Positions 19,191-28,069 of a DNA stretch of 64,000 bases are shown one piece after another. Position numbers and translations under genes: made by a program. Under the pieces are notes generated by a model, which was not told the DNA's origin, did no database searches, and saw only the letters and a list, made by a program, of their open reading frames with translations. This DNA is from Candidatus Acidiferrales bacterium. Its GTDB lineage: Bacteria > Bacteroidota > Ignavibacteria > Kryptoniales > JAKASW01. The first letter of the stretch is position 1. Every line of letters starts with the position of its first letter. The stretch covers positions 62,001 to 126,000 of the forward strand of contig DATJAY010000023.1 in the NCBI GenBank assembly GCA_035515795.1, written 5' to 3'.

Positions 19191-19642
19191 AACAAAAGCC
19201 TCCTTGCCTGATGGAAGAACTTAAAGAATGATCTTGTCGAAATGATCAGTAACAAAATCTCCGATAATTTTTTTTTGCAGTTCGGTTTATATGCTATCTG
19301 GAGTTTTAATCTAAGGCGATTGAAAACGTATTTCAAGTGAAACGGGACAAGCTCAATTCTTTCCCTTCAAGGAAGTGGGATTGTTTATGTTAATCTCCGA
19401 TGGAGACATTGCGGGACAATGCGGGCATTGACTAGCGTGGCTTCCTTGCCGTAGATGCGGCAAGAACAACAGTCCCCAGTGTCGATACAGTTTCGAGGGG
19501 TGTCTGATTCAACCTGATCAGTCTGAGAAGATCTTACTGATAATCTGAAGGATTGCGGTCTAATAAATCTCGCACCGGACCGACAAGATACACGCGTTTC
19601 GGCGGGACATTAGAAGTGCTGATGTCTCCTGTCACTAGCGTG
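19191..19642. other. Intergenic region, 452 bp
   Basis: I see no credible gene here. It probably holds the promoter for the GH13-SDR pair, which reads leftward from 19190, and a palindrome at 19320-19336 listed separately. The rest contains only short broken frames on both strands. Confidence 0.5.
19320..19336. promoter_or_regulatory. Candidate operator palindrome upstream of GH13
   Basis: TTGAAAACGTATTTCAA is an inverted repeat (TTGAAA / TTTCAA arms, five-base centre with CG in it) about 130 bp upstream of the GH13 start. Its AT-rich arms around a central CG resemble LacI-family operators in a general way, although the spacing is odd-numbered. I did not find a second clear copy, so this is a weak inference. 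Confidence 0.3.
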
Positions 19643-19939
19643 TTACAATACGCTCTCTATTGATGCCAGGAAACCGTCTCTGTCCCAGATTTCCGTTCCC
19701 CAAAGACCGACAGAGGCAATCTGTGTTGCAATGTTTTTCGCCTTCTCTTCGGCGGCTTCCTTTGATGCAGCCGGGACGACGATGCTCATCTCTCCTGTTT
19801 CCAGGTAGACCGGCATGAGACGGATCCTCGATGGATCGAGACTAAGCGGCCTTAGTTCGATGACCTCGAGGTTCTGCGAGATCCTTACGCGCCAGTCCAT
19901 CAGGACTGAGACCTGCTGTTTGCATTTGATGTTCTCCAT
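19643..19939 (-). CDS. Small hypothetical protein (98 aa)
   Basis: I do not recognise this protein. It is 98 aa, without signal peptide or membrane segment, and looks like a small alpha/beta domain: a beta-rich first half (VSVLMDWRVRISQNLEVIELRP), then an Ala/Glu/Lys-rich helix (ASKEAAEEKAKNIATQIA) and a short aromatic tail (GLWGTEIWDRDG). An AGGTGG lies just upstream of the ATG. Its amino-acid composition looks protein-like and the frame is unbroken. It stands alone between the GH13 gene and the TolB-like gene, with gaps on both sides, so no operon partner suggests a role. Confidence 0.5.
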   Translation of the reverse strand: MENIKCKQQVSVLMDWRVRISQNLEVIELRPLSLDPSRIRLMPVYLETGEMSIVVPAASKEAAEEKAKNIATQIASVGLWGTEIWDRDGFLASIESVL

Positions 19940-20232
19940 GATCCACCTGCAAGTTTTTGTTTACCTGCGTTACTCGTCCAAGCTCAAGCTCAATTCATTT
20001 ATATCAACAAACGAGCCAGGAGTATGATGCTAAATCGCCTCAAATTCGCAAGAAACGATTACAAAAATGGAATTGCGATACCGACTGGTAACGTGGCTGT
20101 GGAGAAATTTAGACCTGCGCAGGAGCCAAATAATATGAGCCGAAACTCAGGGCAGCATCATGTAAATGCTGTGCGATTATTTCATGAAGTCCCTGACATG
20201 GCATTGTTACAATGACAGTTGATGCACATGCA

Positions 20233-21753
20233 TTAAGGTGCAACCAGCCTGTAGCTTACAAAAGCGAAACGCTTGCTGTCGGGAGACCATGATGGCACAT
20301 TTATCGTTCCCTGCCCGCCGAAAAGAGTTGTAAGAACTTTCGGTACGCCGCCGGATGCCGCCATGATTCTTAGAACGACATCTTTGTTTGCAGGATGTCC
20401 CTGCACGCTTTTGTCGTATGAAACAAATACGATCCACTTTCCATCCGGTGAGGGATGCGCAAACCAGTCCCCGTACTGATCGATCGGCGTCACCTGGACC
20501 TGGTTGGATCCGTCGGCATTCATCCGCCATATTTTCATCTGACCTGTCCGTTCAGAATTAAAGTAGATGTACTTTCCATCCGGTGAATAATCAGGCCCAT
20601 CGTCGAGCCCCGGCGCATCTGTCAGTCTCTTCTCTTCCCCGCCATCCACCGGTATTGTGTAAATATCGAAGTTGCCATCTCGCTCTGCGCAGTACGCGAG
20701 TGTTTTTCCATCTGGCGACCATCCGTGCCAGTATGATGGTGCAAGGTCCGTGATGAGTTTTGGTTCTCCTCCTTCACTCGATAGAATATAGATGTGTGAC
20801 TTCCCGTCCTTGCTCTGGTCGCTGATCGCAAGAAGTTTCCCATCCGGAGAAAGTCCATGATCGTTGTTGCATTTGTCCGCGAAATCGGTGTTCAAAGATC
20901 TCGGTGTTCCGCCGGTCACGGGTATGGTATAAATCTTTCCGTCTTTGTTGTAAAACAGAGTCTTTCCGTCGCGGCTCCAGTTAGGCGCTTCAAAATGTTC
21001 CTTTGCCCGGTAGACAATTGTCCTAATTCCGGAATCTACGTCCACCGTCTCAAGTGTGCTTTCCAAAATCCTTTCGTCCATTGACACAGCTCCAGTTTGA
21101 TTGAATCCAAGATCAGAGATGAATGCCGTTTCCGCAGTTGTCGAGTCGTGAGAACAGACGGCCAGACCGGCATAAACCTCGTCGGGCAATTGAACGGAGA
21201 CAGTTCCGACCGGATAAGTTATGCCGTCCTTTGTCGCCGTCATGGTGAACTGATCTCCTGTCCGTTCTAACAATAAAGTGGCCGGTGCAGCAATCGGTGA
21301 TTGCACCTCCATCGTCGCTCCGCCTTTGGTTGCCCTGTACTGCATGCAAATCAGTCCGACTCCATGGTCGACAGCATCTACATATGGATCGTCTTTGTCC
21401 AGACCCGCACGAATCATCCAGCCCGCTTTCCGATGAGGCTGTTTGCTTTCGTCGACCCAGCCGATGTCGGCTTTCAAAACAAGGTCTCCCTTTGCCTTGC
21501 GCCAGACATAAAAGAAGTCGTCTTCATTAAACCACATGTTGTTCCCATTGCCGGTAATGGTGTACGTTCCTTTTGCTGAATCATAGAGCACTGAGCCCGG
21601 TATCCTGACATTCCCGACATTTGCCTGTCCGGTAAAAATAGTATTCTGCCCACGGACAAGTCCCGATGCGAAAGTGAGCGATAAGGCAATGACTACTAAG
21701 AATATTTTCAACTTTCGATCTCCGACATTGCTCGAGAACAAAAATGAATTCAT
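20233..21753 (-). CDS. Secreted TolB/PD40 beta-propeller protein with LamG/DUF1349-like domain
   Basis: A 506-aa protein. After a signal peptide (about 1-35) comes a concanavalin-like domain (about 37-215), with a FNEDDFFYVWRK block and a KAGWMIRAGL block. A propeller of at least five PD40/TolB-type repeats follows (WSRDGKTLFY, LSPDGKLLAI, WSPDGKTLAYCAERDGNFDIY, YSPDGKYIYF, PSPDGKWIVF, WSPDSKRFAF). Such proteins bind carbohydrate or protein ligands, and no catalytic motif is evident. I chose the ATG at 21753, preceded by GGGAGAG, over the upstream ATG at 21822, which lies inside the neighbouring GH27 coding sequence. It follows that gene by 13 bp, so both probably share a transcript. Confidence 0.8.
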   Translation of the reverse strand: MNSFLFSSNVGDRKLKIFLVVIALSLTFASGLVRGQNTIFTGQANVGNVRIPGSVLYDSAKGTYTITGNGNNMWFNEDDFFYVWRKAKGDLVLKADIGWVDESKQPHRKAGWMIRAGLDKDDPYVDAVDHGVGLICMQYRATKGGATMEVQSPIAAPATLLLERTGDQFTMTATKDGITYPVGTVSVQLPDEVYAGLAVCSHDSTTAETAFISDLGFNQTGAVSMDERILESTLETVDVDSGIRTIVYRAKEHFEAPNWSRDGKTLFYNKDGKIYTIPVTGGTPRSLNTDFADKCNNDHGLSPDGKLLAISDQSKDGKSHIYILSSEGGEPKLITDLAPSYWHGWSPDGKTLAYCAERDGNFDIYTIPVDGGEEKRLTDAPGLDDGPDYSPDGKYIYFNSERTGQMKIWRMNADGSNQVQVTPIDQYGDWFAHPSPDGKWIVFVSYDKSVQGHPANKDVVLRIMAASGGVPKVLTTLFGGQGTINVPSWSPDSKRFAFVSYRLVAP

Positions 21754-21766
21754 GCTGACTCTCCCG

Positions 21767-22984
21767 CTAGTTCTTGTTCCTGACGAGCTCAAGCATCGAC
21801 ACATCGTGTCCAGATACGACACCCCTCAATTTCTTCTTCGTCGTGCCGATGTCTTTATGCGTCCACAAGTTGTGAAGGGTATACTCGGCATTTTCAATAC
21901 CTCTTCCTGAAAGGCTATCGGTGACCTGTTCCTTCAGGAAATCGAAGGAGACAGGTTTCGGCGTTGTGCCCCTATTTAGAAAACACATCGCCCAGTTCCC
22001 TTGCTCGAGAGGTTTGAACCAAATCTCTACGCTGTCGTTCGAAGAATACTTGAAGCCCTCTATGCCGAGAGAATCCTGATCGACCGCAATTACCTCTTTG
22101 TTTGTGAGAATATCCTTGGTCGCTTTGGTCATAGCGGTCAAATCGTTTCCTGCAATCAACGGGGCAGCCAGCATGCACCACATCGAGAAATGCGCGCGGT
22201 CTTCGCTATTCGTCATACCGTTGCCGACTTCCAGCATATCGGGATCGTTCCAGTGACCGGGTCCGGCATACTTTCTCAGACTGTCTTGCTGATCCAGGAT
22301 TGACAGAACACTTAACTGTATCCATGTGCCATGATCTATGTTTTTTTCGAAGTTGGCTGAGATGTCTCCGGTCGTCCGCCACAGGTTGCCGACCCCCTTT
22401 CCCCATTCCCACGGTCTACTCGTACCCCACTCGCAGATGCTGAACACCATCGGCCTTCCTGCAGTGTACAGCGCATCCCGCATCGTCATGTAAGCACCGA
22501 GCTGGCACATTCCTTCCGTGTTGCACCAATCATACTTCAAATAATCGATCCCCCATTTTGCGTACATGAGTGCATCCTGATATTCGAATCCCCGGCTGCC
22601 TGGTTTGCCCGCGCAGGTCTTATATCCGGCATCCGAGTATATTCCTAATTTCAATCCCTTGGAATGGACATAGTCCGCGAGAGCCTTCATGCCGTGGGGG
22701 AACCGCGCGGAATCCGGATGAATGAACCCTAGACTATCTCGCTCGCCGTGCCAGCAATCGTCGATATTTATGTAAACGTACCCGGCGTCTCTCATGCCCG
22801 ACACAATCATGGCGTCCGCCATATCGCGAATCATTTGCTCATTCACATTGCATCCGAATTTGTTCCATGTATTCCACCCCATCGGCGGCGTAAGAGCGAT
22901 ATCCTCGAATTGCTGTGAGTGAGCGTTTCCGAACAATAGAAAGGCGACCGACAAAACTAATCCTGTGAGTAAAGATTTTTTCAT
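21767..22984 (-). CDS. Secreted GH27-family alpha-galactosidase (second copy)
   Basis: A 405-aa GH27 enzyme, paralogous to 15043-16209. The signal peptide (MKKSLLTGLVLSVAFLLFGNAHS) begins at the ATG at 22984, with GGAGG eight bases upstream; the ATG at 22999 lies ahead of that site. Catalytic landmarks are LTPPMGWNTWN, nucleophile Asp152 in YLKYDWC, and Asp207 in WRTTGDI. It should hydrolyse terminal alpha-galactose from galactomannan oligosaccharides. Keeping two GH27 genes in one locus suggests different chain-length preference or location, which sequence reading cannot resolve. Confidence 0.9.
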   Translation of the reverse strand: MKKSLLTGLVLSVAFLLFGNAHSQQFEDIALTPPMGWNTWNKFGCNVNEQMIRDMADAMIVSGMRDAGYVYINIDDCWHGERDSLGFIHPDSARFPHGMKALADYVHSKGLKLGIYSDAGYKTCAGKPGSRGFEYQDALMYAKWGIDYLKYDWCNTEGMCQLGAYMTMRDALYTAGRPMVFSICEWGTSRPWEWGKGVGNLWRTTGDISANFEKNIDHGTWIQLSVLSILDQQDSLRKYAGPGHWNDPDMLEVGNGMTNSEDRAHFSMWCMLAAPLIAGNDLTAMTKATKDILTNKEVIAVDQDSLGIEGFKYSSNDSVEIWFKPLEQGNWAMCFLNRGTTPKPVSFDFLKEQVTDSLSGRGIENAEYTLHNLWTHKDIGTTKKKLRGVVSGHDVSMLELVRNKN

Positions 22985-23095
22985 GTTTGTTTCCTCCATT
23001 TGCGATTGTGGTTAATCGGGAAAATGATTTCCCTGATGATGAGGCGCATATCTGCTGGATCCGATTGCATACACTTCGATTAACAAACTTGAGTT

Positions 23096-24088
23096 CTATT
23101 TCCCGAGAAGGATGTTGTCAATTTTCTTAAGTTCCTCGGAACTGAAAGATAGATTATCCAGCGCTTTCACAGCATCATCGATCTGTTCAACTCTGCTTGC
23201 GCCGATCAACGCCGTTGTTACTTCATCATGGCGAAGCACCCACGAAAGCGCCATCTGAGCGAGAGACTGCCCGCGGACCTTTGCCATCTCATTGAGCCTG
23301 CGAACTTTCCCGACCTTCTCCGCGGTGACCTGCTCCGGTCTCAAGAAACCGGTCGGCTTTGATGCCCGGGAACCTGCAGGAATTCCTTCAAGATATTTGT
23401 CTGTCAGGAGCCCTTGTGCAAGCGGCGAAAAGACAATGCAGCCCATCCCGTGTTCACGCAAAACTCTCAACAGGCCATCCTCGATCCAGCGTTCGAACAT
23501 GCTGTATTTCGGCTGGTGTATCAGAAGGTGAGTTCCTATCGAATTCATTATCTGTTCCGCTTCCCTGGTCAGCTCTGCCGGGTAATTTGAAATCCCGGCA
23601 TACAGGGCTTTACCGCTGTGTACGATGTCATGCAATGCTCCTATCGTTTCTTCGAGCGGAGTATTCGGATCGGGTCTGTGATGATAAAAAATATCGACGT
23701 ATTCCAAATGCATCCTGCGCAGACTCTGGTTCAAACTCGCGACAAGAAACTTCCTCGAGCCCCAATCGCCGTAAGGTCCGGGCCACATTCCATAGCCGGC
23801 TTTTGAAGAAATGATCAACTCGTCACGGTAGCCGTGGAGATCATGCCTCAAGATGTATCCCATCGTTTCTTCTGCAGAACCCGGAGGCGGGCCATAATTG
23901 TTTGCCAGATCGAAATGCGTAATTCCCAGATCAAACGCTCTTCGCGCCATCGCCCTCGAATTCTCAATCACATCAACACCGCCGAAATTATGCCAGAGCC
24001 CCAGAGAAATTGCGGGGAGATCGATCCCGCTTCTCCCGCATCTGTTGTATTTCATTTTTTCATAACGATGTTCATTTGGCAAGTACAT
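23096..24088 (-). CDS. Aldo/keto reductase, YghZ-like (L-glyceraldehyde 3-phosphate reductase type)
   Basis: A 330-aa cytoplasmic aldo/keto reductase barrel. The N-terminus YEKMKYNRCGRSG followed by LPAISLGLWHNFGG is typical of the YghZ/KCNAB group, and FDLANNYGPPPGSAEE holds the catalytic Asp and Tyr. The catalytic His is in IFYHHRPD, and IGASRVEQI is part of the NADPH-binding end. It reduces aldehydes with NADPH; the physiological substrate here is not known. GGAGC is close upstream of the ATG. It lies between an alpha-galactosidase and a GH28, so it may handle sugar-derived aldehydes, which is inference from position only. Confidence 0.85.
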   Translation of the reverse strand: MYLPNEHRYEKMKYNRCGRSGIDLPAISLGLWHNFGGVDVIENSRAMARRAFDLGITHFDLANNYGPPPGSAEETMGYILRHDLHGYRDELIISSKAGYGMWPGPYGDWGSRKFLVASLNQSLRRMHLEYVDIFYHHRPDPNTPLEETIGALHDIVHSGKALYAGISNYPAELTREAEQIMNSIGTHLLIHQPKYSMFERWIEDGLLRVLREHGMGCIVFSPLAQGLLTDKYLEGIPAGSRASKPTGFLRPEQVTAEKVGKVRRLNEMAKVRGQSLAQMALSWVLRHDEVTTALIGASRVEQIDDAVKALDNLSFSSEELKKIDNILLGK

Positions 24089-24130
24089 TTTTAGCTCCGT
24101 CGATTTAAAGTTTGAACCTCAAAAACCTTG

Positions 24131-25675
24131 TCATCTCAATGTTTCTTCTTTAATAGTCTTGACTTGCTGGTCTTTTATTCCAGGACTTTGGTATATACCC
24201 AGGTCCGAGACGTCTTTGAAAACAACCATCCCGGCATCGCCTGTTCGTTCTGCGGTAACGTGGTTCATATAGATTCCCTTTACATCGTCAAAAACAAGTG
24301 CAGGTCGCTGATCCGGACTCAACAATTTGAATTGAACATCTCTCACTTGGATATTTGAGGCGTGGCGGACGAACAATCCGTAAGCGGGTGCCGCGCCGAA
24401 CATACCGGGCTCCGGATATTTCTCTTCCTCCTCCGGGATTTCTCTTCCAGCTTGCTCTTTGGTCCCGCCGCCTTTGTAGTAAATGCTGATGTTGCTCAAC
24501 TCAACATCCTTAATATCATGGCCCGGCAGACCCGCGATTGTGCAGGAGTGCATGGAATCCGCGCCGTAAACAACTATGTCACTTATCTTGATTCTTCTTA
24601 TCTCACCAATTGAGGTCCCTTTGGGTCCGCGCATCCGTGCACCGAGCCTCAAGAAAATTGGATCGTTGACTATATCTCTCATTGTGATATCGCTGATGGT
24701 TACGTCTTCAAGGTGCGCTCCATCGACGCTCTCCAGCGCTAATCCTCCGCAGTAATCGAACACGCAGTTGGTGATCGTAATATTTTTGAAGCCTCCGTTC
24801 GACTCGGTTCCGAACTTGATTCTGCCGGTCGGATGGTATCCATACTTTTCGCTGTTGACACGCTCGTAGGTTCCGTCCAGGAGTGTTCCCTCATCATAGC
24901 CGCTCACCTGGCAATTCGTCACTGTGACGTTCTCAGTCGAACGTGCATATCCGAGTGCATACGAACTCTTCAGGCATAGGGCGTCGTCGTGAGGTGAATT
25001 TACGAAGCAATTGGAAACTCTGACGTTTCTACAGCAGTCGATATCTATTCCGTCTCTGTTGGTGTCGATCTTGAGATCGTCGATCGTCAAGTTATCGACA
25101 CCCGTGGCCAGGATCGCGAACCATCCGCCATGAACTATTGTCAAGTCCCTGATGATGACGTTCCGGCACTCGTGCAGACTGATCGACTTGTCCGCAGCCC
25201 TGCTATCCTTTACCCAGTCTTTGACCAAACCTCTGCCGTATATTTTTCCCGCCCCAATGATAGACACGTCTTGGATGCTGTCTCCCCAGATCAGCGCGTT
25301 GTGCCAATGGCTGTGACCGTAATCCTGGAAAATAGTATTAACACTCTCCTCCGCCTGGTCATAGTTAACCTGCGGGCTGTCAGATGTCGCTATGATAGCT
25401 GAACCTCGCGCGAGATATAAAGTGACGTTGCTTTTCAGTCGAATGGATCCCGAAATGTAATCTCCGGCAGGAAAATAGACCGTGCCTCCACCGGCATCTG
25501 ACGCGGCAATTATCGCTGCGTTGATTGCTTTAGAATCGGTTGTATGTCCGTCACCCGTCGCGCCATAATCTTTTACACTAAAGTAGGTTTTTGTTCGCTG
25601 AGAGAATGCTGCAGAGGAAAGGACAAATGATATCAGGACAAAAGCCGGTAATTCTTTTTTCATTATCCCCGTCAT
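24131..25675 (-). CDS. Secreted GH28-family polygalacturonase-like glycosidase (second)
   Basis: A 514-aa parallel beta-helix of GH28. After a signal peptide (about 1-26, ending AFSQ) comes VKDYGATGDGHTTDSKAINAA. The three catalytic acids are in NRDGIDID (Asp208) and SPHDDALCLKSS (Asp230, Asp231), and GRIKFGTES provides the Arg-Ile-Lys pair. This set is more canonical than in the 415-1971 gene. The likely role is hydrolysis of pectic galacturonan or rhamnogalacturonan. AAGGAG lies seven bases before the ATG. There is no T9SS tail, so it is expected in the periplasm. Confidence 0.88.
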   Translation of the reverse strand: MTGIMKKELPAFVLISFVLSSAAFSQRTKTYFSVKDYGATGDGHTTDSKAINAAIIAASDAGGGTVYFPAGDYISGSIRLKSNVTLYLARGSAIIATSDSPQVNYDQAEESVNTIFQDYGHSHWHNALIWGDSIQDVSIIGAGKIYGRGLVKDWVKDSRAADKSISLHECRNVIIRDLTIVHGGWFAILATGVDNLTIDDLKIDTNRDGIDIDCCRNVRVSNCFVNSPHDDALCLKSSYALGYARSTENVTVTNCQVSGYDEGTLLDGTYERVNSEKYGYHPTGRIKFGTESNGGFKNITITNCVFDYCGGLALESVDGAHLEDVTISDITMRDIVNDPIFLRLGARMRGPKGTSIGEIRRIKISDIVVYGADSMHSCTIAGLPGHDIKDVELSNISIYYKGGGTKEQAGREIPEEEEKYPEPGMFGAAPAYGLFVRHASNIQVRDVQFKLLSPDQRPALVFDDVKGIYMNHVTAERTGDAGMVVFKDVSDLGIYQSPGIKDQQVKTIKEETLR

Positions 25676-25765
25676 CTTAATTCTCCTTTATCAAACGAAA
25701 GTAAAAAGATAATCCATCATTCCGAATCTTCATCATGTCTTTTCTCAATTCCGGCTTCTTGCCTC

Positions 25766-27817
25766 TCACCTCTGATATCTCCACCAGCACTCGTCAAAAT
25801 ATTCTTTCCCGTCAATGATTGCAACAGCCTTCACGTAATTAGAACCCTTATTCAAGCTGACGTTGTTCCAGAAGAAGCGATGATCTCCGCTCGCAATTTT
25901 TCCTGCCGACTTCCCGTTCACGAACAGCTCCGTTTCTTTTGCATTCGAGTAAACCTCGACGGTAATCATGCTCGTATCTCTCACCATGAACCTCTTGCTG
26001 TTGATGTGGACCATCGGCTCCGGATTCCAATTTACTTTGTACCAGTAATATGAGTCTTTCTTTGTTTCATGATCCTGTGAGATGATTCCTTTGTCATTTA
26101 TTCCCGGCTGAAACCCTTCCCTCCTCGAGTCGGATGCAAAATCAAACATATTCCAGAGTGTGGAAAACCATATGAACGGCCTTGACTCGATTGCTTTCCA
26201 GCTCACTTCGTGGAGATATGTCTGATACTCTTCGGGGTGCCATGGTCCGTCCGGGCGAGGCTGCTTCGGATTTTCTTCATGCTGGTAAACACTTCCACCG
26301 CCGCCGTACTCGCTTAAACCAATCGCTCGATCGGGATGTTCTTTATGATATGTGTCCAGGTACTCTCCAAGATCCTGGGCTTTGCCGCGATACCATCCGA
26401 AATATTGGTTCAACCCCAAAACACTGGTTACGGAATTGGCGGATCCTTCATCGTTCGATGCAGCGGTAGTGAGCCGCGTGACATCTTCATCTCTCGCCAG
26501 GCTGTCGAGTTTTTTTATAAGCTCTAATGGATCGGGACCTTTCACATTGTGTATTTCATTGAAGATCCCCCAGAAAAGAACGGAGGGATGATTGTAATTC
26601 TGGCGGATCAGTTCAATCAACTGCTTCTTTGCATTTTCCTCAAACAACTCTGAGCTGTCGATTTGATTCACGATGGGTATTTCAGTCCATACGACAATCC
26701 CGTTTTTGTCGCAGAGCCGGTACATTTCCTGATCGTACTGGTAATGAGCGAAGCGTACCATGGTGGCACCGATGTCGACGATATACTTCATCTCCTGCAT
26801 TCGATCCTCGCCGGTGATCGCTCTGCCTTTATCCTTTTTGTCTTCGTGAAGGGCGACTCCGTGCAACTTGTATGGTTTGCCGTTTAAAATAAATCCTTTC
26901 TCGGGATCGACACTGTAATAACGCAGACCCAGCGGCTGATCGACCCGGTCGACCAATTCATTATCCCGGTAAACCGAGACAACAACTTTATAGAGATACG
27001 GGTCAATTCGCCCGTTCCACAAATGCGGCTTGTCAATTTTAAATTCGTTCGTGAAATCCTTGTTGCTGTTTCCCGGGATCTCAGTCCTTCCGGTGGAATC
27101 AGACACAAGATTACCTTCAGCATCGTACACCGATGTTCTAACAGAAACAGTCTCAGCCTTCTTTGACTCATTGGCTAACTTCGCCATTACGGATATTTTT
27201 GCCGAAGTATCGGAGACTTCATTCTGACTGATATAAACGCCGGGCGATCCGTAATCTGACAATGAGATGTGGACATCATTTGTGACAATCAATTTTGCAG
27301 TGCGATACAACCCGCCGTCCATGGTGAAGTCTGCGCTGAGCGGCGGTATCTTGAATTTGTCGGAGGTTTGGGGTGATGTGTTGTCAACTTTGACAGCAAT
27401 GAAATTACTCCTTCCGGGAATCAAGAAATCGGTAATATCAAAGACAAAAGCCGCGAAGCCGCCACGATGCTCGCCGACAAACTTGCCGTTGACGTATACG
27501 TCCGCGATCATGCCTGCCGCCCCAAATCTTACGAAAACTCTTTTGCTGGAGTATTCTTCTGCAATGAGAAGACTCTTGCGGTACCAACCGGGACCGCGAT
27601 AATAATTGCCGCCGTCCTGTCCATCAAGATTATTCCATGTGTGCGGCAAGCACGCTTTATCCCAACCGGAATCGTTGAAGTTTGTGTTCTGCGCGCCGGG
27701 GAAGTCGCCCTTCGAAAACTTCCAATTGTCATTGATAGGAATCTCAATTCTTGGCGGAACTTCTGCAACTCCAAGGTTCATAAAAAGAAGAACACAGATC
27801 GGTAAAAATCTATTCAT
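25766..27817 (-). CDS. Secreted GH2-family beta-glycosidase
   Basis: A 683-aa GH2 enzyme, shorter than the 974-aa relative at 12094. It has a signal peptide, a jelly-roll (GWYRKSLLI, DVYVNGKFVGEHRGGF), an Ig-like domain, a TIM barrel with acid/base in FWGIFNEIHN and nucleophile in IGLSEYGGGG, and one short C-terminal beta domain. The KLHGVALHEDKKDKGRA block matches beta-galactosidases. Substrate is uncertain between galactoside and other beta-sugars. I set the start at the ATG at 27817, with AAAGG upstream and an immediate signal peptide, rather than the ATG at 27916. It is divergent from the GH74 gene. Confidence 0.85.
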   Translation of the reverse strand: MNRFLPICVLLFMNLGVAEVPPRIEIPINDNWKFSKGDFPGAQNTNFNDSGWDKACLPHTWNNLDGQDGGNYYRGPGWYRKSLLIAEEYSSKRVFVRFGAAGMIADVYVNGKFVGEHRGGFAAFVFDITDFLIPGRSNFIAVKVDNTSPQTSDKFKIPPLSADFTMDGGLYRTAKLIVTNDVHISLSDYGSPGVYISQNEVSDTSAKISVMAKLANESKKAETVSVRTSVYDAEGNLVSDSTGRTEIPGNSNKDFTNEFKIDKPHLWNGRIDPYLYKVVVSVYRDNELVDRVDQPLGLRYYSVDPEKGFILNGKPYKLHGVALHEDKKDKGRAITGEDRMQEMKYIVDIGATMVRFAHYQYDQEMYRLCDKNGIVVWTEIPIVNQIDSSELFEENAKKQLIELIRQNYNHPSVLFWGIFNEIHNVKGPDPLELIKKLDSLARDEDVTRLTTAASNDEGSANSVTSVLGLNQYFGWYRGKAQDLGEYLDTYHKEHPDRAIGLSEYGGGGSVYQHEENPKQPRPDGPWHPEEYQTYLHEVSWKAIESRPFIWFSTLWNMFDFASDSRREGFQPGINDKGIISQDHETKKDSYYWYKVNWNPEPMVHINSKRFMVRDTSMITVEVYSNAKETELFVNGKSAGKIASGDHRFFWNNVSLNKGSNYVKAVAIIDGKEYFDECWWRYQR

Positions 27818-28069
27818 ACTAGCTACCTTTCGACGGCGCTCATCAATTCTGCAAGACTGAATCTTGATAAGACTCAAACGAAGAACTACATTATGCAGGT
27901 AAAATGTCAGCAGCAACGAATAATGCCTGAGTACTTGTTAACATAGCGTTCTAAAATTCCAAATATTTTGTAATGTAATCAAGTACAGTAGCCGAAAGAA
28001 TTTTCTAAATTTGCGCCAGGTTACCGGATCTCTAACTCAATGAGAATCAAGCATCGGAGGCAATCCATC
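27818..28069. promoter_or_regulatory. Divergent intergenic region between GH2 and GH74
   Basis: This 252-bp gap separates two divergently read glycosidase genes, so it must carry promoters in both directions. On the plus strand TAAATTTG (28006-28013) fits the Bacteroidota -7 pattern TAnnTTTG, but no TTTG sits at the expected -33 distance. A GGAGG at 28056-28060 is the ribosome site that sets the GH74 start. No clear operator is visible. Confidence 0.35.

Noticed and set aside
20024..20215. 63-codon plus-strand ORF
   Set aside because: An AGGAGT stands close to the ATGATG, but the protein has no recognisable pattern and stands alone opposite to all neighbours; support is too thin.
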